From contig CAJUES010000010.1 of assembly GCA_910585765.1 (NCBI GenBank), positions 1-64,000 of the forward strand: 64,000 nt of DNA. Reading direction: 5' to 3'. Under the pieces are notes generated by a model. It did not search any database. It had not been told where the DNA came from and saw only the letters and a program-made list of their open reading frames with translations. Position numbers and translations under genes: made by a program. Source of the stretch: an uncultured Lachnospiraceae bacterium. Lineage in GTDB: Bacteria; Bacillota; Clostridia; Lachnospirales; Lachnospiraceae. Positions 1 to 7,831 of the stretch are shown here, piece after piece (position 1 is the first letter of the stretch; each line of letters opens with the position of its first letter).

Positions 1-760
1 TTAGCAATCAATTTTTTAAGGAGATTATGCTCCTGCTTTGGCTTTTTATCCGTTTGTGGTATTTTTTCTAGCGTTCTTTCCTCGCTTGGTTCTGTAACCA
101 TCTGTACCACTTCTTTCTCAAAAAACTTTGCCGACAGTTTCCTCGCCTTATCCAATACTTTAGAAATCAGCAACGCCAGCGCCGTAACAGCAGTCATTAT
201 AATACTTCCCAGACGTTCCGGCTGACTGCCGAATATATCAACGGATTCTCTGATGCGGTCTGTGATATATTTTTTCTTTATCTGTTGTATCTCCGTTTCA
301 GAAACACCGCTGACAATTGCAAAGCCAAATTGCCACGGCAATTTGGCTTGTCTACCTCACAATTCCAGCGCATACGCATTTCATTATCGGTCTGTATCTG
401 TTCCGCTTTCGGGTTATTTTTCCCTATCTTCTTGGTAGCAAGATACAATCTGCTGTTGTCGAACACATGGAGTTTTTCTTTGTCATCTTTTACAAGAAGG
501 TTGATAAGGTCAGTATAGAAATGCTTTACCTCGTCAACAAAATTCTCCTGCTTGAACAGCTTGTCCTTGGCAGTAAAGAGATTGCGCTCATATACTTCGC
601 CTTTCTTCACGATTTTACAGCCTTTGCGGACATTTCCGTTTTCGTCAAATATCTCTTTTTTGGTGCGGACGTGTTTTCCCTGTTCGTTATAGAACATATT
701 GCGTGTGGCAGTTTTTTCTATGGGTTCGGGCAACAGTTCCCGTTCCTGGATAAATGACAA
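1..760 (-). pseudogene. Broken MobA/MobL (MobQ-type) relaxase, C-terminal part
   Basis: Only the C-terminal portion of a conjugative relaxase is present. The first open part (760 down to about 350) carries the family's characteristic tail, with motifs ELLPEPIEKTATRNMFYNE and LFTAKDKLF, up to NPKAEQIQTDNEMRMRWN. Reading then runs through a 28-bp palindrome (322-349) and hits a stop at 278. In another frame beyond the palindrome the natural tail resumes as AIVSGVSETEIQQIKKKY and runs to a TAA at position 3-1, with a hydrophobic stretch MTAVTALALLISKVL and a Lys-rich end. The catalytic N-terminal relaxase domain is missing: the left part of a lipoprotein gene abuts at about 755. The gene therefore has a 5' truncation and an internal frameshift and cannot make a working nickase. 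It marks an old integrative or mobilisable element. The family assignment is from recognised motifs. Confidence 0.75.
322..349. repeat. Perfect 28-bp palindrome inside the relaxase remnant
   Basis: Two perfect 13-base arms (AAGCCAAATTGCC and its reverse complement) are separated by only 2 bases. The palindrome sits exactly where the relaxase reading frame breaks. On the minus strand the codons up to ...CEVD are in one frame and the codons from AIVSG onward are in another, with 29 bases between them. If one codon is original, the extra length is 26 bases, which is not a multiple of three. It looks like a small palindromic insertion or a template-switch product. Confidence 0.85.
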
Positions 761-1043
761 ACACCTGCGCTAATTCTTTTGTCCCGTCATCCCCAAAATC
801 ATAATACTGAAAATTGATGGATTCCGTCTTTTCCCCAAACAGCTCATATCCCTCTATGAATATGATATCATCTCTTTCGAAGTCCGCCAGATCCTCCTCT
901 GAGAGTTCCCACGCCTCCATAACTTCATCCATACTCATATCCCATGTCGTTTTCGGAAATTCCAGCTTTTCATTTACCTTATTCGGGGTACAGGAACACA
1001 GCACGAGTGCCATCAAAAATGTTATGATACCGTATTTTTTCAT
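687..1043 (-). pseudogene. Truncated lipoprotein gene fused out of frame to relaxase DNA
   Basis: The start has a lipoprotein signal (MKKYGIITFLMALVLCSC, candidate lipobox ending at Cys18) followed by an acidic domain of about 75 residues with DMSMDEVMEAWELSEEDL and a C-terminal FVIYPG. After about residue 97 the frame enters the relaxase remnant (TGTVARTHRKNC...) and stops, so the natural C-terminus is gone. The ribosome site is a purine-rich GGGGGATTAAG directly before the ATG. It lies 46 bases downstream of the AAA-ATPase gene on the same strand, with a GCCGCC/GGCGGC stem between them. I do not recognise a function for the domain; a surface-exposed lipoprotein is the most that can be said. 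Confidence 0.6.
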
Positions 1044-1089
1044 CTTAATCCCCCATGCCGCCTTTGGCGGCAGTCTTTTGCGTTTTTTG

Positions 1090-2667
1090 TCAGCGGACGC
1101 TCTCGATCACACAAGCGTGCTCTTTCGACTTTTTGTCGTAGTCGATCCCCACCAGCAGGATTTCACCTGAATACTCCCTGAGCGATTCGGGGTACTGCTT
1201 TTTCCTGATCTGTGCGACCGCCGCCTCCGCGCTCTTGTCCCATTTCAGCTCCACCACGATCACGGGACGCCCCGGGTGGTTTGACCGGGGCAGGTATACG
1301 ATGTCGGCCAAACCTTTCCCCGCGGGAAATTCGCGGATCGGCTTGTGATAGTACCGGAAGGCGGAGATCAGCGCGATCATGATCGTGCAGGAAAGGGAAT
1401 TTTCGTCATTGTATTCAATGCTTGACACAAAATCATTGTGCACGCTCTGGATCTGCCTTGCGGTCTCTGCCGCATCTCCTTCCATCACGGCACCAAGAAT
1501 CCTCCCGGAAACTTTCATAAACCGCGACAAGTCATCGCTCTCGTTGTCCTCCATATACTGATAAAAAACTTCCTGAATCTCCTTATTCGGAACATACGCC
1601 TCCTGTGTTTTTGCATCATATGCAAAATATCCCAGATGGATCAGCGCAGTGAGCACTTCACTCTTATTTTTAAAAAACTGCAGGTCATTTTTGCCGTTTG
1701 ACACATTGACGGCTACCCGGTTCCCGGAGAGCATCCTGATGATATCCTCGCGGAGTCCGTCAAAATTTCTGCTGATCAGGTCGTCGATATCCCCGTAAGT
1801 GCCCGTGACCGACCAGTACTGCTGAAACCGCTTCGTCGAGACCGCGCGCACGACGGACAGCGGATTGTACATCGCGATCCCATTGAAATCATAGCCATTG
1901 TACCACTCTTTCATCTGTTCAAAATCCACGCCTGCTCTCTCGCAGAGCGAAAAGACCTCCTCCTCCGTAAACCCGATATCCTGCGCCAGATCCATCGGGT
2001 TTGTCATCGTGTACTCCATGAAATTGTTGACGGCGGACTGCTCTTTCGTGCGCACGATCGGCATGATACCCGTCAGGTATGCCAGGCGGATATATGACTT
2101 GGCGGCATTGTTCTTGAACAATCCCCTCAGCATCTCCGTGTATGCGCGCCTGTGGGGATCCTCCTCTCCAAACTCCCGAATGGGATAGTCCCACTCATCG
2201 AAAATAATGACAAACCGGCTGCCTTTTTTATCATAGATCGCTGACAGCGCATTCATCACGGACATTTCACCCAGCTCAATATCCGCATATTCTGTCTGCA
2301 GCTCCCTCACGATCTCTCTGCTGATATACCTGTTCGGTTCCTCGTTTTCAAACTCCGCCTCTTTAAACTGCGCCTGAATGTCGACAAAGATCGTATCATA
2401 CGCGTTCATGCTCTCAAGAAACAGCGCGTCCTTGACGCACTTGAGCGGAGCAAATAAATGCCTCGAATCCGCTCCCTTGCTGAAATACGCGACGAGCATA
2501 TCCGCAGTCACGGATTTTCCAAACCGCCGCGCCCTGCTGTTACAGACAAATTTTTCGGTGATATCCTTTTTCAGCAGCTTGTTGATCAGCTGTGATTTGT
2601 CCACAAAATACTGCGTCCGGGAAAATTCCGCAAAATTTTGATTTCCGATATTTAGATAAAGCCCCAT
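1090..2667 (-). CDS. AAA-ATPase-like protein with C-terminal PD-(D/E)XK nuclease domain (copy 1)
   Basis: This 525-residue protein belongs to the AAA-ATPase_like (PF09820-type) family with a PDDEXK_9-type tail. A P-loop variant RARRFGKS is at residues 45-52 and a Walker B-like IIFDEWD ends at about 160. A C-terminal nuclease core has ADIVYLP followed by VVELKW (ELK at about 473-475), the usual D...ExK pattern. Members are common, often multicopy, in gut Firmicutes and Bacteroidetes, and their role is not established; nuclease activity tied to mobile or selfish DNA is a reasonable guess. The start is supported by GGGAGGACGGT before the ATG. A same-length paralogue lies at 5373-6950, differing at 5 of the first 60 residues. 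Confidence 0.8.
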   Translation of the reverse strand: MGLYLNIGNQNFAEFSRTQYFVDKSQLINKLLKKDITEKFVCNSRARRFGKSVTADMLVAYFSKGADSRHLFAPLKCVKDALFLESMNAYDTIFVDIQAQFKEAEFENEEPNRYISREIVRELQTEYADIELGEMSVMNALSAIYDKKGSRFVIIFDEWDYPIREFGEEDPHRRAYTEMLRGLFKNNAAKSYIRLAYLTGIMPIVRTKEQSAVNNFMEYTMTNPMDLAQDIGFTEEEVFSLCERAGVDFEQMKEWYNGYDFNGIAMYNPLSVVRAVSTKRFQQYWSVTGTYGDIDDLISRNFDGLREDIIRMLSGNRVAVNVSNGKNDLQFFKNKSEVLTALIHLGYFAYDAKTQEAYVPNKEIQEVFYQYMEDNESDDLSRFMKVSGRILGAVMEGDAAETARQIQSVHNDFVSSIEYNDENSLSCTIMIALISAFRYYHKPIREFPAGKGLADIVYLPRSNHPGRPVIVVELKWDKSAEAAVAQIRKKQYPESLREYSGEILLVGIDYDKKSKEHACVIESVR

Positions 2668-2729
2668 ACCGTCCTCCCATTTTCCGATGCCCGCCTTTCA
2701 AGATACGCCCTGGTACTCCATCTCCTTGA

Positions 2730-3530
2730 TCACGGTCTAAGTCCCATACCGCCCTCGAGCGTGAGTGTCTCACCCGTCATGTACTTAAAGTCGGGCGATG
2801 CGAGCTGTACGCACACGCGGCCGATCTCCTGCTCTGCGTCTCCGTAATGCCCTGCGGGCGGCATCTTGACATTCTCCTTGAACGCGTCAGGATATGCCTT
2901 CTCGAACTGCTCGAGCTGTGCCGTCCATGCCAGCGGGCAGACAATATTGACATTGATGCCGTCCTTTGCCCACTCGGTCGCCGCCACGCGCGTCAGTCCG
3001 CGGATCCCTTCCTTGGCAGCGGCGTAAGCACACTGTCCGAAATTGCCAAACAGTCCCGCGCCGGAGGCAAAATTGATGACAGAACCCTTTGACGCTGCCA
3101 GATGCGGATAACATGCCTTCATATAGTAAAAAGCGGCGTACAGTCCCGAGTACAGCGCGAGGTTGAACTGGTCTGTCGTGTGCTCTGCCAGCGGCACGCC
3201 CGAAGCGGACGCCTGCGCATTGTTGATCAGCACATCGATGCTGCCAAACGTGTCGATCGTCTGCTTCACGACGTTGCCCACCACTTCCTCATTGTCCGCA
3301 CCGGCGTTGACATCCGCCTGGACGATCAGGACCCTGATGCCATAGAGCCGCTCCAGTTCCTCCTTCGCGTCCTCGAGTTTCTTCACATTTCTTCCGGTGA
3401 TCACCAGATTGGCGCCCTCTTTTGCGTATGCGGTCGCGATGCCATAGCCGATCGATCCGCATCTGCCGTCACTCAGGACTGCCCTGCCTGCACCTGTGAT
3501 GATCGCTGTCTTTCCTGTTAAAAATCCCAT
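2730..3530 (-). CDS. SDR family NAD(P)-dependent oxidoreductase
   Basis: A 266-residue short-chain dehydrogenase/reductase of typical length. The nucleotide-binding turn is stretched to TGAGRAVLSDGRCGSIGYG (residues 12-30), a long form of TGxxxGxG. NNAQ at 103-106 replaces the usual NNAG. The catalytic triad is present as Ser156 (NFASG) with Tyr169 and Lys173 (AYAAAK). Late motifs NVNIVCPLAW and TGETLTLEGGMGL match the family's substrate loop and C-terminal signature. The start has AAGGAGG 11 bases upstream. The substrate cannot be read from sequence. It precedes AAA-ATPase copy 1 by 62 bases on the same strand, but a functional link is doubtful. A GC-rich inverted repeat lies just upstream, at about 3558-3590. 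Confidence 0.85.
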   Translation of the reverse strand: MGFLTGKTAIITGAGRAVLSDGRCGSIGYGIATAYAKEGANLVITGRNVKKLEDAKEELERLYGIRVLIVQADVNAGADNEEVVGNVVKQTIDTFGSIDVLINNAQASASGVPLAEHTTDQFNLALYSGLYAAFYYMKACYPHLAASKGSVINFASGAGLFGNFGQCAYAAAKEGIRGLTRVAATEWAKDGINVNIVCPLAWTAQLEQFEKAYPDAFKENVKMPPAGHYGDAEQEIGRVCVQLASPDFKYMTGETLTLEGGMGLRP

Positions 3531-3618
3531 TTCCCAAATACCTCCTTTTTGAATCAGGCGCCGCCCCGCTTTCGCGGCGGGAATGGCGCTGTTTGCCAGC
3601 TGATATTTTTATTATATC

Positions 3619-3725
3619 CTAATATTGGGAAAATAGATAGTGCGAATCGAGAGATTTCCCCATCTCCGACACTTCGCTGTACGCCCCCGTCCCAAACTCA
3701 AATACACGGATCCGGTGCGGCAAAA
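3619..3725 (-). pseudogene. C-terminal stub of an anti-sigma-like protein
   Basis: Read on the minus strand, about 33 codons ending in TAG give PHRIRVFEFGTGAYSEVSEM and then a short tail ending HYLFSQY. This parallels the end of the intact anti-sigma protein at 7832-8752, which reads PHQILVHDYSTGEYRRPETL and ends LDYLFFQF. The similarity begins abruptly next to the TTGACA of the promoter at 3728, so the rest of the gene has been deleted. Its only role now may be as spacer DNA. The relationship rests on by-eye alignment of a short stretch. Confidence 0.5.
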
Positions 3726-3727
3726 AA

Positions 3728-3756
3728 TTGACAGCAAGTCCTCCCGTCATTATAAT
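3728..3756 (+). promoter_or_regulatory. Consensus sigma-A promoter
   Basis: Perfect TTGACA (3728-3733), a 17-base spacer and perfect TATAAT (3751-3756). It points at the small secreted-protein gene starting at 3801, giving a leader of roughly 40 bases with the ribosome site TAGGAG at its end. A perfect match to both hexamers is uncommon and implies strong unregulated initiation unless a repressor intervenes. Confidence 0.85.
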
Positions 3757-3800
3757 ACAATCATAAGACGACTTGAAAACATACCTTTAGGAGAAAACGC

Positions 3801-4118
3801 ATGAAAAAGAAATTCTATAGTATCGCCTGCCTGTGTGGTCTCATCATTGTGCTGTTTTGTCTTTTTGCAAAACAGGATAACACTCCCGGGACAGCAATAT
3901 TTCAGGCAACTGTGATAAAAGCAGACACCAATTCGATTCTGGTAAAACCTGTGGAGGGATATTCGGAATTTCATTCGTCAGATCAGTTTCACATACCAAA
4001 TGGGGAACAGCTTGTATTACAGGCTGGCGATCTTTTGGAGATCACTTACGATGGAGAAATAGCAGAGTCTTATCCTGCACAATTAGGAAAAGTATATAAA
4101 ATTGTATTAGTGGACTAG
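3801..4118 (+). CDS. Small membrane-anchored or secreted protein (DUF3221-like)
   Basis: 105 residues. The N-terminus MKKKFYSIACLCGLIIVLFC is a signal peptide or anchor; a cysteine near position 13 and another at 20 leave a lipoprotein reading possible. The remainder is a compact beta-rich domain (FQATVIKADTNSILVKPVEG, then LEITYDGEIAES) ending in YKIVLVD. This is the pattern of small YobA/DUF3221-type domains that bear an OB-like strand order; that assignment is tentative. TAGGAGAAAACGC precedes the ATG, and a consensus promoter lies 45 bases upstream. The stop codon TAG overlaps the CTAG that begins an inverted-repeat element. Confidence 0.7.
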   Translation: MKKKFYSIACLCGLIIVLFCLFAKQDNTPGTAIFQATVIKADTNSILVKPVEGYSEFHSSDQFHIPNGEQLVLQAGDLLEITYDGEIAESYPAQLGKVYKIVLVD

Positions 4119-4259
4119 TGCTCCATCCAGACAGAAATTAGAATCGTGAACTGCCTGTTTCGCACCATTGCGTCGTTAAAATTTCTAGACGATGCCACCG
4201 CACCGCTGTCGAAATTTTGCCTCGCACTGGCACGAATCATGCAGCCCACAAATCTAATG
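4115..4259. repeat. CTAG-initiated inverted-repeat element (MITE-like, family C)
   Basis: Starts with CTAG, which also supplies the stop codon of the upstream gene, then CATCCAGACAGAAAT. This start matches the element beginning at 20523. The right end (4229-4259), read in reverse complement, gives AGATTTGTGGGCTGC and TTCGTGCC, matching the left arm of the 20523 copy. The element is therefore an imperfect inverted repeat of about 145 bases with no coding potential. It is a small non-autonomous mobile element by appearance; no transposase is seen. Confidence 0.6.
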
Positions 4260-4321
4260 AACCGACAAACAAAGAGTTCGAAATAATAAACACACCAGCT
4301 GTCGCGAAGGAACTGTCATTT

Positions 4322-5128
4322 TCAATCAAAATCATATTCTCGAATGTCGCCAAATGACTTATCCAGTAAATGTTGCTCAAAAATTACTTTAGCATAATCA
4401 ACCAATGACTGTTGCATGAATAAATCAGACACCGCTTCATAAGTTTTACTGACAAATACCAACGACTCAATTTCTCCGTCAGTGACAGTTTCCTCGAATC
4501 GTTGCAGCAAAGTCTCCTTCGTTAATCCTATGTTTGCTGTATAACAAATACCCACCGTGGACTGGTTGTCCCGTATATAAATATACTTTTTGTCATCAAT
4601 CGATACGATATCTTCACTGGTAAGACCGATTTCTTCCTTGCACTCTCTCAGGAATGTATGTACTGGATCCCCATCGAAAATATCTTCCTCAGATAGTCCT
4701 CCTCCAATACATTGGATCACATCCGGAAAAGAGGTATGTTTAGACATTTTTCCCAAAACATAATAGCCATCCCTGGTAACAATATTGCCGCCAACTGCTA
4801 CAGCCCTGCATTTTGTTATCTTCTCATTCTTATGATTCATTACATATGTCATATGAGAATAACGTGTTTTCTCAAGTTCTATTTTTATTCCATGTGATAA
4901 TTTCTTCACAGATTTGACACTTAAAACTACTCCATCAAATAAATTGGGATTTTTATCTACTGCTTCTTTCCAATATGTGCTGATTGTGTTGATTTCCGCT
5001 TCACTTAGAGAAATCTCTGTTTCGCTGAGGCAAAAATAGACTTTATCGTTGCACACAAATACTTTCGTATTATTTCCGCAAACATACTGCGAGCTCACTG
5101 TTCTATATACCTCCATCTTTATATACAT
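4322..5128 (-). CDS. Nudix hydrolase domain protein
   Basis: 268 residues. The Nudix core is in the C-terminal half: GGGLSEED at 142-149 and RECKEEIGL at 161-169, holding the RE..EE.G metal-binding motif. The segment between the first glycine and the REC motif is about three residues longer than the classical box, and the usual upstream Glu is not in place. The N-terminal 110 residues (DGVVLSVKSVKK and later SHMTYVMNHKNE) resemble the lead-in of Nudix proteins that act on nucleotide sugars or unusual nucleotides; the substrate is unknown. Base composition is more AT-rich than in the surrounding genes, consistent with acquisition. No good ribosome site precedes the ATG, so the start is uncertain. 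Confidence 0.7.
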   Translation of the reverse strand: MYIKMEVYRTVSSQYVCGNNTKVFVCNDKVYFCLSETEISLSEAEINTISTYWKEAVDKNPNLFDGVVLSVKSVKKLSHGIKIELEKTRYSHMTYVMNHKNEKITKCRAVAVGGNIVTRDGYYVLGKMSKHTSFPDVIQCIGGGLSEEDIFDGDPVHTFLRECKEEIGLTSEDIVSIDDKKYIYIRDNQSTVGICYTANIGLTKETLLQRFEETVTDGEIESLVFVSKTYEAVSDLFMQQSLVDYAKVIFEQHLLDKSFGDIREYDFD

Positions 5129-5250
5129 TTTGTATACATTATTTCAATCTTATTTCTATCAACCTTCGCGCTTCGTCCTCTCGATTTGTCTTATAACATC
5201 TACATACTGATCATGATTATATCTCAACTGTTCAATAAAGCAGCCAGCAC

Positions 5251-5373
5251 TTACAAGACATCAACTTCTATCTCAATATCCTCTTTTCCTGCATATTCGT
5301 CCGGATATGTCTCCATCTGGCAGCCAAAAGCGACTTCATCGTCACAAACGCCAGTCCTGAGCATAGAAATCAT
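5251..5373 (-). CDS. 40-residue acidic ORF overlapping the end of AAA-ATPase copy 2
   Basis: The ATG overlaps the TGA of the AAA-ATPase gene (TGATG), an arrangement typical of translational coupling. The product begins MISMLRTGVCDDEVAFGC and is strongly acidic at its end (EDIEIEVDVL). There is no equivalent after copy 1. It may be a real coupled small protein or the C-terminal remnant of a lost gene; the well-formed acidic tail looks protein-like, but nothing else supports function. Confidence 0.3.
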   Translation of the reverse strand: MISMLRTGVCDDEVAFGCQMETYPDEYAGKEDIEIEVDVL

Positions 5374-6950
5374 CAGCACAAGCTCTCGATCACGCACGCG
5401 TGCTCCTTCGTCTTTTTATCATAATCAATTCCCACCAGCAGCAGCCCGCCTGCATAATCTTTCAAAGACTCGGGATATTGCTTCTTCCGGATCTGTGCGA
5501 TCGCCGCCTCCGCGCTTTTGTCCCACTTTAGCTCCACCACGACCACAGGGCGGTTGGGATGGTTTGTGCGGGGCAGATAAACGATGTCGGCAAAGCCTTT
5601 CCCCGTAGGAAATTCGCGGATCGGTCTGTGATAATACGAAAACGCCGCGATCAATGCGATCATGACTGTACAGGAGAGCGAATTTTCATCATTATACTCG
5701 ATACTGGGTATAAAGTCATTGTGCACACTCTGGATCAGCCTGGCAGTCTGTTCCCCGTCCCCTGTCATGACCGCCTCCAGAATCCTTTCTGAAAGCTTCA
5801 TAAACTGCGCCATTCCATCGTTTTTACTCTTTTTGACTGATTTGTAAAATACGGCATGAATCTCTTTGTTTGGTATATATGCCTCCTGCGTGTCCTCATC
5901 ATAGGCGCAGTAACCCAGATGGATCAGCGCCGTGATCACCTGCTCCTTGTCCTCAAAGATCTGCAGGTCATTGATGCCGTTATCCACCTCCACCGGTATT
6001 CTATTTCCCGAGAGCATCCTGATGATATCCTCACGAAGTCCGTCAAAATTTTTGCAGATCAGGTCATCGATATCCCCGTAGGTGCCCGTGACCGTCCAGT
6101 ACTGCTGAAACCGCTTTGTCGAGACCGCACGCACGACAGACAGCGGATTGTACATCGCGATCCCGTCTAAATTGTAGCCATTGTACCACTCTTTCATCTG
6201 TTCAAAGTCTACGCCGGCTCTCTCGCAGAGCGAGAAGACTTCCTTCTCCGTAAATCCGATATCCTGTGCCAGATCCATCGGGTTTACCATCGTGTACTCC
6301 ATGAAATTGTTGACAGCAGACTGCCCTTTCGTGCGCACGATCGGCATGATACCCGTCAGGTATGCCAATCGGATATATGATTTCGCGGCATTATTCTTGA
6401 ACAATCCCCTCAGCATCTCGATATACGCCAGTCTGTCAAAATTCCCCTCATCCAGTTCCCGTATGGGATAGTCCCACTCGTCAAAAATGATGACAAAGCG
6501 GCTCCCTGTCTCATGATAAATCTCAGACACCGCATTCATCAGCGCCGTCTCCTCTAACGCAACATCAGCATACTCTTCCTGAAGTTCTTTCACAATCTTT
6601 CTGTTGATATAATCGACCGGTTCCTCGCGCTCAAATTGTGCCGCTTTGAACTGTGCCTGAATATCCACAAAAATCGTGTCATATGCATTCATGCTCTCGA
6701 GAAACAACGCATCTTTCTCGCACTTCAACGGTTCAAACAGGCTCCTCGAATCCGTCCCCTTACTGAAATACGCGACGAGCATATCCGCGGTCACAGATTT
6801 TCCAAACCGGCGCGCCCTGCTGTTACAGACAAATTTTTCTGTGATATCCTTTTTCAGCAGTTTGTTGATCAGCTGTGATTTGTCTACAAAATATTGCGTC
6901 CGGGCAAGTTCCGCATAATTTTGATTTCCTATATTTAAAAAGCGTCCCAT
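5373..6950 (-). CDS. AAA-ATPase-like protein with C-terminal PD-(D/E)XK nuclease domain (copy 2)
   Basis: 525 residues, the same length as copy 1 and alignable without gaps by eye. P-loop RARRFGKS at 45-52, Walker B-like DEWD near 157-160, and a C-terminal FADIVYLP...VVVELKW nuclease core. Divergence from copy 1 is concentrated in the middle third (for example after residue 100 and around 340-400), while ends and motifs are nearly identical. That is what recent duplication or gene conversion would leave. The two copies lie about 2.7 kb apart on the same strand. The start follows AGAGAGGCTTGT. Biochemical role unknown. Confidence 0.8.
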   Translation of the reverse strand: MGRFLNIGNQNYAELARTQYFVDKSQLINKLLKKDITEKFVCNSRARRFGKSVTADMLVAYFSKGTDSRSLFEPLKCEKDALFLESMNAYDTIFVDIQAQFKAAQFEREEPVDYINRKIVKELQEEYADVALEETALMNAVSEIYHETGSRFVIIFDEWDYPIRELDEGNFDRLAYIEMLRGLFKNNAAKSYIRLAYLTGIMPIVRTKGQSAVNNFMEYTMVNPMDLAQDIGFTEKEVFSLCERAGVDFEQMKEWYNGYNLDGIAMYNPLSVVRAVSTKRFQQYWTVTGTYGDIDDLICKNFDGLREDIIRMLSGNRIPVEVDNGINDLQIFEDKEQVITALIHLGYCAYDEDTQEAYIPNKEIHAVFYKSVKKSKNDGMAQFMKLSERILEAVMTGDGEQTARLIQSVHNDFIPSIEYNDENSLSCTVMIALIAAFSYYHRPIREFPTGKGFADIVYLPRTNHPNRPVVVVELKWDKSAEAAIAQIRKKQYPESLKDYAGGLLLVGIDYDKKTKEHACVIESLC

Positions 6951-7009
6951 ACAAGCCTCTCTTTCTGCGATGTATCATATCATGTCAGTACTGCGTATTT
7001 CCGATTCCA

Positions 7010-7669
7010 TTACACCTTCCTGCCAAAATACCGCCCCGTGCACTGCTTATATGCGCGATACGCCTCGCCGAACACGGTCTCCAGATACTTCTCCTCCTGC
7101 AGGATCTGCAGATGCAGCATCGCGATCACCCATATCGTGAAGATCAATAAGATCCCGTTAAAATACATCAGCAGGATCCCCACGTACATCAGGTCAAATC
7201 CGAGAAAAGCCGGATTCCTGCTGTATCGGTAGATGCCGTGCGAGACAAACTCCGTCCTGTCCGTCTCCGGTATCCCCGCACGCCAGCTATCACGCATCGT
7301 CAGCACTGCAGCCAGGAAAACAGCATCTCCTGTGAACCCTGCCAGAACCCCTGCGATCCTCACCCAAGACGGCATATGACCCCACCCGAGCAGGATCGAA
7401 GCCAGCTCCACCGGGACGATGAGGAGTGTCGCAGCCGACATGATGATCTCGGTCCGGCGCACCGACCGCTCCTTTCCGCGCCCGCCGACCTGTGTTGTCC
7501 GGATCCCATGCCGTTTCTGCGCAAGCATTTTTGCAAAATAAATCCCGTAAAAGATCATCATGACCAAAAGTGCGGGGATAACAAACAGACTGTCCCATCT
7601 GCCAGCCAAAAAGATGGCTGTCGGCCCGTCTGCCCCGCCGATCACCGAAATTCCCCTGTCAAAATCCAT
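7010..7669 (-). CDS. Isoprenylcysteine methyltransferase-like membrane protein with IGGADGPT N-terminus
   Basis: 219 residues from the chosen ATG, which has GGAGG 11 bases upstream; an earlier in-frame ATG at 7705 has none. The C-terminal half is an ICMT/PEMT-type integral membrane methyltransferase core: HGIYRYSRNPAFLGFDLMY carries the RNP motif, followed by a last helix and EEKYLETVFGEAYRAYK. Several hydrophobic segments precede it. The first 20 residues read MDFDRGISVIGGADGPTAIF, matching a conserved segment of Na+-translocating decarboxylase beta subunits rather than anything in methyltransferases. The methyl acceptor is unknown. It stands alone between AAA-ATPase copy 2 and the anti-sigma gene. 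Confidence 0.7.
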   Translation of the reverse strand: MDFDRGISVIGGADGPTAIFLAGRWDSLFVIPALLVMMIFYGIYFAKMLAQKRHGIRTTQVGGRGKERSVRRTEIIMSAATLLIVPVELASILLGWGHMPSWVRIAGVLAGFTGDAVFLAAVLTMRDSWRAGIPETDRTEFVSHGIYRYSRNPAFLGFDLMYVGILLMYFNGILLIFTIWVIAMLHLQILQEEKYLETVFGEAYRAYKQCTGRYFGRKV

Positions 7670-7831
7670 CCTCGTATTTCCCTCCCTGCCCGCCGCGCCG
7701 GACACCCGTCAGCAGCATTTCCCCTGAATATGTCATTCAGATCATATCCATTGTATCACGACACAGGGCGCACACCAAGACCAAATCAGCAAAAACCTGA
7801 ATGTACGAGAGCGCAAAGGCGGAACAATATC

